The notes under the pieces are model-generated. The model saw nothing but the letters and a program-made list of their open reading frames with translations. It had not been told where the DNA came from and searched no databases. Shown one piece after another: positions 27,401-36,860 of a DNA stretch of 64,000 nucleotides (position 1 is its first letter; the number at the start of each line of letters is the position of its first letter). This DNA is from Harmothoe impar (Eukaryota; Annelida; Polychaeta; Phyllodocida; Polynoidae), in contig OX381707.1 of NCBI GenBank assembly GCA_947462335.1, positions 63,837,773 through 63,901,772 of the forward strand. Direction: 5' to 3'. The translations under genes were made by a program, and so were the position numbers.

Positions 27401-28469
27401 AAATTGTGTGTAGATTGCCACATACAATGCCTGAATAATGGTTATGTGATTGCGCTGAACATGAGTCAAATAATAGTCAGCTAATGATTACAAAGGGTCA
27501 AGTCAAGCAACATCATTCTCTGCACTTCACTCTCTTAAAATTCTTTGATGTGTAACTGGACTAAGGCATCGATCAACTTTGGTCATAATCTTTGCTTGCT
27601 CCCCAATGCCTTTACTTTAATCAGATCACCTCATTATGTATGATAGGAAGTCTAGCATAATCGGGGCAACATTTAAATCATATCGTATACATACTTAAGT
27701 TACAATGTATATGGTTGTAGAGCTTAGATTGACAGCAATGGCACAAATATCCTTGAGAAATTATTGTCATACCGGGGACCAAATATGTGGCATAAAGTGA
27801 CCCGATACAGGCCAGGGGCAGCTTTGGGATATCACTGTGTCAGATTCCTCTATGAGTATGAGTGTAAACATGGCAGCTAGGACACAGACAGCTCTCAGTA
27901 CTCAGCAGGGGTCTGGGCTATAGCTGTCAACTGCTGACCATGTGATGGTGATTTCATACAAGCTGAGTCATATCTACTTCCACTTTAACCAACCATTATC
28001 CACTTGTACTTTATTTTATTCATAGCATTTTCCTCTTCTTTATTTACCTGAAGAGCATTTTACCCAAACGATAGTCGACATATCATGATACCCTGCACAT
28101 GAGACTGATTATAATGGTTATTATTAAATTCACCATCAATGATCTCTAACAACTAACAGCTGAACCATAGGATTTGTCATGAGACCTACAACTAAGCTAC
28201 ATTGTGGGTCATACTAAATGGAAAGATGATAATTGGTCAGTGACCAGGATACCATGGACTGAAGTCCAACCTTATAACCACCAGTCATTTTCAGATGATA
28301 GCTTCCGCTCTTGTAAACTTGTTTGTATAATTATTCAGTCATAACCTCAATGCTGAGGTTTAGTTCCACTTGTTAACACCAGGATCAGGGTGGTTTTGGT
28401 GCGGATGTCAGCTTGGTAGTACTTCCAGTGCATTAAGTACGTGATGAGGGCTGATAAGTGTAGGGGTAT

Positions 28470-28724
28470 TGACCCTTTAAGGCCTTTAAGGGCCATATAG
28501 GGTTTTTATGCATTGTGTCCTTGTTCTTCATGATGCATGATAGTGCGTGGCTCACCAGGGCTGCATTCAAGCATCATGCTGACCACACAGGGCCAATGCA
28601 ATAGACTCCCAAAGGCTCGGCATGATGATTGAATGCAGCACTGGCGAGTTACTCGCCAGGGTTGAATGCATGCATCATGAGGACAAAAGGTATAATACAT
28701 TAAAAGCACCATGTGGCCCTTATT
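28470..28724. repeat. Dispersed inverted-repeat element, copy 3 of 4
   Basis: Begins GACCCTTTAAGG followed by AAGGGCCATAT, and ends ATGTGGCCCTT. The centre carries CTGGCGAGTTACTCGCCAG, an almost perfect palindrome, plus repeated GCATGATG and GAATGCAGC words shared with the other copies. Confidence 0.6.
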
Positions 28725-29197
28725 GGGATAATGATAATAGCCTGATTCTCATTTTGGGCCAAATTGCAAAATAATGTTCGGTATTGGGGTTTTAGTAGAA
28801 CGTTATGATCCCGAATATCATTGAATGGTTCTATGAATTAGGCCAGGTAATACATATCCGATATATTTGAGTTTGTGTACTTCTGTCAGTGACTGTACAG
28901 TGCGTGATTGTAGTTAATAAGTTGTTACGAGCAATGATTTTCTGAGTGCTGATTTAGCATTCAATGGGAACAATAGTTTTGAAAGTTTAGTGGTATTCTT
29001 TAGTAGAGAGTTAGCATAATTAGGTATAAACTCCAAGTCCAACTAAGGATGATAGTGGGATGGTTAGCAACCAGTACGTAAAAAACACCAGGCCAAGCCG
29101 GGCGAGACAGAGTTCATCTCCCCTATTCCCAGTTCGAATGCTTACTAAACTGGTTCATATAAAAATGGCATATCTGACATGGCAGTTCCTGTGATAA

Positions 29198-29212
29198 ACA
29201 CTAGGGGGCAGT
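29198..29212 (+). promoter_or_regulatory. CTCF-like motif
   Basis: ACACTAGGGGGCAGT agrees with the CTCF consensus at 14 of 15 positions. It lies in unannotated intronic DNA. Sequence match only. Confidence 0.25.
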
Positions 29213-29539
29213 ACTATACACGAGGACCCCAGCCTGGCCAGACATAAGAATCCATTCATTCATTTGAAACCCAGTTTCCTTCTGTAGGATATGAAAGGGG
29301 TCATATATTTAAGTGTGATGTATTTGAATGAAGCAGATAATAAAGCGCTCTTTTATTATCACTTGCAAATGAGTGGGGTATGATGAAGCTGCACATAAAT
29401 ACAATGCATCTAATTGGACCACACATAGGGCATCCCTTTTAATAGAGACACAAACCATTCAACCAAATATATGGCCATTCTTCTGATAAGAAAGATAGCG
29501 TTGGTCAATCCATTGTATGGCGTTGAAAAATATCATAGA

Positions 29540-29750
29540 AGCGGTGATGTAGTGTATGGTGTTCGTCTGGCCTCCAGTAGGGCGGAGGTTCAAATCCCGA
29601 CCATGACTAGAAGATGGGTACTGATACCAAAAGTGTATATCAGTCTGACTAGCGCCGGCAGTGGTAGCATGAGACCTGTATGAACTATGGTCAGAAGAAG
29701 AATGGATTATCAGTAGCCTAATCTGATACTCAAGAATAAAAAGGAACATT
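29540..29750 (+). repeat. SINE-like unit with tRNA-type internal promoter
   Basis: A box A-like TAGTGTATGG is followed by the box B-like GGTTCAAATCCC near 29589. The sequence ends in an A-rich tail (AATAAAAAGGAAC...). No cloverleaf is obvious to me, so I call it a tRNA-derived SINE candidate, not a tRNA gene. Confidence 0.35.
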
Positions 29751-30828
29751 TAAAAAGGAAAAGGCACCATGTATGTATAATGTACCAATCAATATGTGTC
29801 AGAATGGGACATGGGACAGCCCCTGTGGCAAGCCATCCAGCCTACTATCACCTGTTATCAGTTTATGTACCTAGCCAATCAGTTACAGGTAACAGCGGAA
29901 GGTAATGGGTGTAGGGGGGAGGGGGTATGCAGGGGGAAGTTGGGTCAGATTATAAAGTCTCGTCCATGGGTATCCTTACCATGCATGCAGGATAACCTAG
30001 TTAGATCACACGCACTATCAGTTTGTCTATGACATAGGCCTATGTGTGCACATTGCTAATGGTTGTATAGACCTATTCTAACGAGGATCAATTAGGGCCT
30101 ATCCTAAGCATGTAGATCCCTTAGTTAGGGGATTGGTCAAGGAAGCTCTCTGACTAGGTTTTCTGGATCTGCTGATATTACACATTAGGATAACGGTGGT
30201 TCTGTCCGCAAAACTAAACGTGTTCTCAACTGGACTAGTTAACTTGTGATAGACTGGGACTTGAATGCCGTTTGGATTCACTTGGATTAGGATACGGTTG
30301 GTGCAATACTTCGACAGGAGAAGACACAGTATTCAATGTCTATCCGACAATTTACCTCTAGGTAAACATGTCATATTCATATATAGATAATATCTGTAGT
30401 ATAGTGGAACTATAGAATAATAGTATTTGGAGACCAGGACATAAGTCTGTGTATGTCCTAGGTCATTGTACTTTCTGATGACATGGTGGTTGTCCATAGT
30501 TCCTAGGCTTTAGGTTGATCAATATGAGGATATAAAGTAGAGAATCTCGAGACGAGATATTATAACAATGAATTCCCACAGAATAGTGTTGGGTGTCATC
30601 CTAAAATAACTCATGTATAACCTATTATCATTCCCTTTGGTCAACATACAACGTACTTATCATGTATATTTACTATATAGATTAGGTTCTTCCGCTGCTT
30701 CCTTGTCAGTGGTTGCCATACATATCTGTGTTGTCATGTAGGCCTACAATGATGCTCTACTTAGATCTAGCTGGAATGGGATAGTAGTAGAACAACAAAA
30801 GAGGAAGGCTCACTGCAGAGAAGCACAC

Positions 30829-31022
30829 TACACTGATATTCCTAGGCTCCCTATACGCCCAACCTCTCAGTCAATGATGAACCTAGGTTAGCCACTACTG
30901 TCATACTGACTGACCCCTCAGTCATTTTTGAATATAACTTTGCCATTATGACTAACACTCATATGACCAACCTAGGATAGTCTGAACTGACTAACCCTTT
31001 CAATCTATGGATTTTCAGTGTA
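30829..31022 (+). mobile_element. MITE, internally deleted copy of the 363-bp family
   Basis: Both ends (TACACTGATATTCC and GGATTTTCAGTGTA) match the copy at 54206-54568, but the middle is missing, giving 194 bp. TA flanks both ends. Same orientation as the 54-kb copy. Confidence 0.7.
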
Positions 31023-31600
31023 CACGGATGTACCCCGATAAGAGAAATGTATAATGTGGATTTTGAATATTTTGAATATCAATCTATTTAAGATTTTAAA
31101 TATCAATCTGAACAGTGGATCTATGTTTTCTATGCTATTAACTATGAAGTGTACACTGATGGTTACATTGGCACTTTTGTAATACATTCGATACTGTATG
31201 GGAGTGGCCGGGGAGTTGAGGCTTTCACATATGTGAGGGGTATAGGAACAATATAGATAGATCACACATAACAATAGTGTGTATAACTTTATTATACTGT
31301 TAAGTCTTAAACGAATTTATTATGTACTTATATCGTCGTGACTAATTTTTATCTAGAGTATAATACTGAATTTGTCATGATATCATCATATTACACGTAT
31401 GTATACATGTATTTTATCACACATCACTGATAGCATCGCAATCTCAGATATAATTGATGGATATAGAATGGTCGTGCACAAACCTAGTGCATTAGTCAAT
31501 TCTCGGATCTAAACTATGTACTACATAGATTTCCCCACTTTAAATCTTAATAATCAGGAGCGTAGGAGGCACATTATCATTCGAGGAGGCAAAGGAGCAC

Positions 31601-31860
31601 TGAAAAAGTAAACTTGTCTCCAGACTCGTCTAAGTTACTGTCATAAAATAAACAAGTCAAAAGTTGTCTAACCTATCAGGTTACCATCCCACAAATTGAA
31701 TCTGGAGCTGGCAAATGTCGGGTTTTGGGCTGGCACAGGCCAAGTGGGTCTTCTATCTCCAGCTAGAAGACCCGCTTCCTTGTCACTTAGACGAGTTTTT
31801 GACTCGTTTATTTTATGACAGTCACTTGGAAGAGTCTGGAGACAAGTTTACTTTTTGAGT
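31601..31860. mobile_element. Foldback element next to the Polinton-like insertion
   Basis: The arms are long imperfect inverted repeats: AAAAAGTAAACTTGTCTCCA near 31604 and its complement near 31840, both continuing into a shared TGTCATAAAATAAAC stretch. A second, inner hairpin pairs AAGTGGGTCTTCTA with TAGAAGACCCGCTT. A G run follows at 31863-31876. Non-coding; it ends about 50 bp before the Polinton-like element. Confidence 0.6.
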
Positions 31861-31907
31861 TAGGGGGGGGGGGGGGAGCAGCCAATCCAGCATTGGGTAT
31901 TGACAGC

Positions 31908-31913
31908 CACATC
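31908..31913. repeat. Target site duplication of the Polinton-like element, left
   Basis: CACATC immediately precedes the left terminal repeat and is repeated exactly at 41361-41366 after the right one. A 6-bp duplication is the known hallmark of Polinton/Maverick integration. Confidence 0.9.
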
Positions 31914-32400
31914 AGTAGTATAGTATGTATCGGAACGGGACTATAGTTAAGTACTGTTTATTACTCAATCGACATGCAGCCAATCAGAGGCCTCCATTTG
32001 GTCACGTGACCGGAAGTGACCTACTTAGGGGATTAGTGGTGCATTCTGGGTAACCCTGCAGCCAATCAGAGGCCACCATTTGGTCACGTGACCGGAAGTG
32101 ACCTACTTAGGGGATTAGTGGTGCATTCTGGGTAACTTACTGACCTACTTAGGGGACCGGAAGTGACGTCATATGACCTAATTTAGGATCACGTGACCGG
32201 AAGTGACCTGATGAGTCACGTGAGCGGAAGTGACGTCACATGACCTAATGGCCGACCGGAAGTGAGTGACCTCATTGAGGATCACGTGACCGGAAGTGAC
32301 TTGATTGATCACGTGAGCGGAAGAAGAAGTTTTTTGTTTAGGAAGTGAGGGTCTTTAGGATCACGTGACTGGAAGCGACGTCGTCACATGAGTGACGCTT
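31914..32400. repeat. Left terminal inverted repeat with promoter-motif array
   Basis: Pairs with about 40910-41360. After the first 60 bp it becomes an array of near-repeats combining GGTCACGTGACCGGAAGTGA with CTACTTAGGGGATTAGTGGT. Within it recur AGCCAATCAGAG (CCAAT box), CACGTG, CCGGAAGT (ETS) and TGACGTCA (CRE). About 8-10 GGAAG-type units occur. The outer 125 bp are nearly identical to the right end; farther in, the ends differ by unit gains and losses. Confidence 0.85.
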
Positions 32401-32456
32401 TAAGAGACTGCGCGACTTACTAGTAAAAGAAGACGTATGAAAATAAAAACACAACA
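32390..32456. repeat. Inner inverted repeat shared by the 3' ends of the PolB and Death-domain genes (left copy)
   Basis: The stretch GAAGACGTATGAAAATAAAA and its neighbours recur as the complement at about 40275-40315. The CTTTAAGAG...CGCG block recurs near 40340-40360. On the left it lies downstream of the polymerase stop; on the right, downstream of the Death-domain stop. The two convergent-to-end genes therefore share 3' flanks. A minus-strand AATAAA at 32461-32466 could serve PolB. Confidence 0.6.
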
Positions 32457-32547
32457 ATATTTTATTTTTTTTTTTTATTTTTTTTTTTTCAATCTTGATA
32501 AACACTCTATTTTTGAAAAGATGCACACGCTTATTTTTTTTTTTTTT

Positions 32548-35500
32548 TCATATCTCTAAAGGACTCGTTGTCACACCGTCAGAATGCACGCGACGCTTAT
32601 AATACAAGTAGCGCACGCCGTCTTTCTCTATGGTGTAGGTGACCATTTTGTTTCGCACCACTTTGAAGTTTCTATTTACAGCAATGAGAGTTTTTCGTTG
32701 GCGAAGAACATCCAAGAAGTCGTCTGGTTCCTGAGGGTTTTGTTTCTTCTGTACGCCTTTTGCACTCCATTTTTTGGATTTTCTTTCACCGGTGTCGCTG
32801 ACTCGATCGTAGCAAATGTAAGTCTTAGGGTTGAGACTTAGGATCCCGTCACCTTCCCACTCCGCTTTCATAAGCCCCGAAGTTCTCAGATCGTGAAGGT
32901 ACCGTCTCTCACAACATCCGCCGGGCGGCGGACACCATTCTCGCACTCTTTCCGTTTTTGTCTTCACGAAAAGCTCTAAGTGATCGTCGCACACCGCTGT
33001 CGGAAGCCACTTTCGTTTCTCTCTGAAGTACGTCTCTCTCAGGCGAGGTTTGACTAGGTCATCCAACGTGTCACCGCTGAGAGCCATGTAAAGACTGTCG
33101 GTGTCCATTTGACAAAGGGCATAATCGCGCCGATCGACGAATCTATCCAAGAAGTCGTATGTGAACTCTAACATTTTCAACTTCGCGTACTGGTATACCA
33201 TGAACCCTATTTGAATAGGGAGGTTGTTGTTGACTGTTTTCGGTTGTAGCCCGACTTCAAACAGATCGGAACTCAACTCGGACGCCTTTTTGAAGCGCCA
33301 CGAATTGGCCAATAGTTCGAACTTCCGACTGTCAGTGTATCTCACCGCCGTGTGTTTTTCTTTGTTGCAGATTGTTTTACCGTACGTAGCGTTTCCCATT
33401 AACTTGTAACAGTCTGACAGAATTTTCTCGTTCTCGTTCACGTCGCCACGTCTTCGCGCCGCCGTTACTTCGTCCGCGAAACCGGCAAAGGAGCGTTTAG
33501 GTAGGTATTCTACCACCAGCTGCACTTTGGTGACTATCAAACCGTGCTCTAAATACCACTTGAGAAGCGGCGTTCCCAAGAGAATATTTTTTCCGTGGTA
33601 ACTCCCTATCAGACATCTCTGAGGCGTGTTCAACAGCTTTTCTTCCTGCGCAAAGTCTGACATGTGAGGTCCTATGTCCGATTTTGAAACGGTCGCGTTC
33701 TTGAAAACGGGGGTCATTTCTTCGAAGTAGTCTCGTAGGTGAGGCGGCGTAGTGATGTCCACTTGAACTAAACCGAACATTTTCTCCTCTTTCACAGCGG
33801 AAAGGATGTCGCTCTCGCTCATCGCGTTTCGAGACACTTTCAAAGCGTCAACCTTCCAGCGTTGTTGGGAGGCCTTGACCCGCTCATCTCGACGCTTCAT
33901 CTCTCGCCATTCGCACTCCCACACGACGACCAGCTTGTGACCTAGCGCTTTCAAGTAAGCGCTTACTCTGGTCGTTCTGTCGCGTCTCTCCTCTCTCAGT
34001 GAAGCGCACTGATATCGGTGCGACGGTATGCACTCGTGAGCGTGGAACCAACACCCGTGAAACTGGAAAACCGTATTAGAGGCCGCGTGAAACCCGTCCA
34101 CGCGAATTCTCCGACAGCCTACAACCATCTCGCCGCCGTTCAAAGCGTGGCGCAGTTTCACGTCGCGGTCGTGCTCTACGAAGCGTAACCACTCCAAAGC
34201 GCTGTGAGAGTTTCTTTGCCTAATTTCAGGCTTGAACTCGGTCTCGGGCCGTCTCACCGCGTAATAGCCCGTGCAGTGCGCTTCGCTCATGCAGCGCAAG
34301 TACAGAGAGTTAGCGTCTAGTCCTAGGATGTGTTGGCACGGTCTCGCTTCTTCGCCATACTTGTGCTCCCTTATCCGCGTGGTGCCCTTCTCGTGAAATC
34401 TATGGAAGATGATGGAAGGACCGCCGACTAGATTTTCTTTGATCAGAGCGTGGAGGACGGCGTCGAACTGGGGGAACGTTGTGAACGCGTCTTCTAGGTT
34501 TTGGAAGAGGAACCGTAAAGTCAAACCGGCGAGAGAAACTCAGTCTTTCAACATGTCAATGCCGCGATCTTGGAAAAATTTAGCGTGATTTTTCAGAGCT
34601 TCTATGAAAGGTTTGACGTCTTTGTTGTTGTAGTGGATCAAGTAGTCTTCCATAGTTTGCATCTTCTCGTCGGACCAAACTTTCTGACATGCGGCGTAGT
34701 CGGATTCGGACATTTTGACGCCCGTCAGCTCGCTGTCGAAAGCCGATCTCGGTGGCAGCGTTCTGTTTGCCAGTTTCCTGGTAGACGTCATCCATTCGTA
34801 AGGAAAGTGACCTTTCTCTTCGTTCCTGGTGAAAGCTCGCAAATAGGTCGCGTAGTTGTAACCGGGTGCCAAATAGTTGACTACGTCCAAGAAAACCGTG
34901 TGCTGTGTGTAAACCGCCAAGTATTGATTGCTTCTCTTTATGACGCTGAATTCTTGGTTTCTTCGGTCTCCGGAGGCGAAGAACGAGTGAAGGCGTATTT
35001 TGATCAGGTTCAAGTCGTAACGCCCCGAGTTGAAGCCCACGACTGGAGCTTGACGGATGTATCTCAGAAGACGCTTCTTCAGTTGAACTAACGGGTGTCT
35101 GGTCTGAGCCGCAGCGAAGCCGCCTGGAGAAGGGGTGAACGTCGCCTCCTCCAGCAGGAGAGCTTCACCTATCGCCGCATCTAACTTCGCTAAGGTCGGT
35201 CGGTAAAGTTCTAGCACAGCTTCCCCGATGACTTTGGCGTTCTCGTTTATGTGATTTAAAACTCGGTCCAACAAGGGGTCGGAATCTGCGTCGGATTCTC
35301 TGACGAAGCAGACGGGCCCCTCCCACCCCGGAAAGTCGGATGCGACGCTAGCCGACAAAGGGACGTGATCCCACAGCAGGGACACGTGTTCCGTCGACGG
35401 TTCTTTGCACGGTCTGAAGAAAGCCTCGAAATCGAAGGCGATCTTGTAAGGGTAGATTCCGGAATGTCCGTCGGGGGGAAAAATGGAGAAGTCTGCTAGC

Positions 35501-36672
35501 GCTTCGAAAATCGTTCTCGAATTTTGGTAGATGCCACCTACGTAGCGCAACTTGACTTGTCGGCAAGAGGAAAGCTGGTTCCTGTGTCTCTTCAGCAAGA
35601 ACTCGGTGGTGAACGCCGCCTTACACTTGCAACATTCGTATATGCCCGCGTACGCGTTGAAGTCCGTGACGAGAGAGACGTGCAAACCGCCTTTCGCCGT
35701 CAGGTGTAGGTTGACTTTACCTCGGGCGGCCAGAGTTCTGGAAGGCGGTCTGATCAGAGTAACGCGTCTTCTCAACTTCCGCCCCGGCACTTGACGCGAC
35801 GCGGTGTAAACCGCGATCTGTACGTCAAACAAGTTCTCTAACGCGGGTAAGTCGCGGATGTTCAGACCCGGAAAGGATTCAGGTGTGGCAGCGGGACAGA
35901 ACTGACGTAACAAATCTGAAGCGCGCTTGCTGGTGTTGTATAAGTGAAAGGAAATGCAGCGGAAGATGCAGAGGTTGTCCTTGTTGGGAAAATCTAACAC
36001 GCCGCTTCTCTTTCCAACTCGACCGGCCTGAGTGATCCTACCGCCTATGGGGAATTCCCCCGGTCCCATGTAAACGCAAATGTTCAAATTGGTAGGAAAA
36101 AGAACGTGCCACTTGGTGTCAGCGTCGCAAAGTTTCCGTACTTCCTCGCAAGCGACGGTGTTTTCCATCTTTGAGAGGAGCTCTTCCAAAGTTTCTGAAT
36201 TAGTTATAGTAGGGAGCGGTTGTATGAGAGTTGCGTTGTTCTGGGAGGCGTGAAAGTAGCGCAGTTTGCTCTTGTCTTCTCTGTGTTGTAAGAGTAAGCC
36301 TACCGAGAAACCCACTTTGTATCTGAATCTTTGTGTCAAGTGAATGCGACGCATAGTATCTACAGCGTCACTCAACTCGCCGGTTGGCAGCCTGAAGTTT
36401 GTTACACTCACGCGAGTCCCGTGCATCCTGACGCCCGTTTGTATCGCAGGCCAATTCGCCGTGAACGTTTCCTCCCCGTTCGGTACAGCACATATGCGCG
36501 GAGGGACGGTCACCCCGTCCAGAGATTCGCGTCGACAGGCGATCTTTCGGCAATCGCCTTCGCCGCATAGAGGGCAAAACTTAGGTACTACTCTACAATT
36601 TTCTACGTGTCTCTCGTGGTTGTACGGTCTTTTAAACATTTTGAAACACTTTTCGCATACGTACTGTGTCAT
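32548..36672 (-). pseudogene. polB: Protein-primed type-B DNA polymerase, interrupted by one in-frame TGA
   Basis: The first ATG is at 36672; the preceding GTG-extended start is not needed. A TGA at 34540-34542 divides one continuous frame of 1,374 sense and nonsense codons into about 710 and 663. N-terminal part: C2H2-type finger and CPLCGEGDC knuckle (about residues 1-45), then a cysteine-protease-like block (DNLCIFRCISFHL) and a second zinc knuckle, an arrangement I associate with Polinton and adintovirus polymerases. Exonuclease motifs follow: DFE at about 414, NSGRYD about 548, YNNKD about 681. After the stop come motif A (LDANSLY), an FHGCWFHAHEC block, motif B (KLMGNATYG), motif C (MDTDSLY) and a C-terminal KTYICYD/KWSAKG region. 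All expected catalytic residues are visible, so the stop looks like the only lesion. Its role would be replication of the element's linear DNA. Readthrough or a sequencing error are alternatives to a true null. Confidence 0.9.
34540..34542 (-). other. In-frame TGA in the polymerase gene
   Basis: The frame is open for about 2.1 kb upstream and 2.0 kb downstream with no shift, and conserved motifs stand on both sides. The codon lies at the end of the exonuclease part, in the linker to the polymerase part. It is most simply a single-base nonsense change. Confidence 0.9.
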
Positions 36673-36699
36673 GTTTTTTTTCACTCAGTTACCAACTAC

Positions 36700-36840
36700 T
36701 TAGCCGTCTAACTATCTATCTATCTATCAATCTATCTGTCTATCTATCTATCTATTTATCTTTCTGTCTGCTGTCTGTGTATCCATCTGTCTGTCTCATA
36801 CAGCGTACGTCAAACGCTGTGTGTGTGTGTGTGTGTGCGC
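36700..36840. repeat. (ATCT)n tetranucleotide tract followed by (TG)n
   Basis: Imperfect TATC/TGTC repeats run from about 36712 to 36800, then about nine TG units at about 36820-36838. They lie in the 190-bp gap between the PC4-like stop and the polymerase start, so they separate two minus-strand genes. Confidence 0.9.
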
Positions 36841-36860
36841 GCGTGAGCGTTGAGCGTCTC

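Larger units (their letters stand above)
13085..31907. other. Left part of intron 1, non-coding with transposon remnants
   Basis: No exon that I can support. The splice donor opens it at 13085. It holds the repeats listed separately: a fragment at 13820-13913, a long MITE 14872-16380, MITEs at 18988-19202, 20561-20923, 22791-22900, 24089-24444 and 30829-31022, dispersed elements near 19451 and 28470, a (TA)n tract at 21879, a SINE-like unit near 29540 and a foldback element at 31601. Between these, 16381-18987 and 24445-28469 are AT-rich sequence in which I see nothing definable. The short open frames there (for example 26989-27303) look like chance. Confidence 0.6.

Noticed and set aside
29575..29602. 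Functional tRNA gene
   Set aside because: Box A- and B-like words are present, but I could not draw a cloverleaf, and an A-rich tail follows, which favours a SINE.
32548..34524. Treating the downstream half of PolB as a separate gene
   Set aside because: It has no ATG start near its head (TTG only), is in the same frame as the upstream half, and the two halves carry consecutive motifs of one polymerase. One TGA divides a single gene.
34540..34542. TGA as a selenocysteine codon
   Set aside because: The position is in a linker, polymerases of this type are not selenoproteins, and I see no SECIS-like reason to invoke it. Nonsense mutation is simpler.
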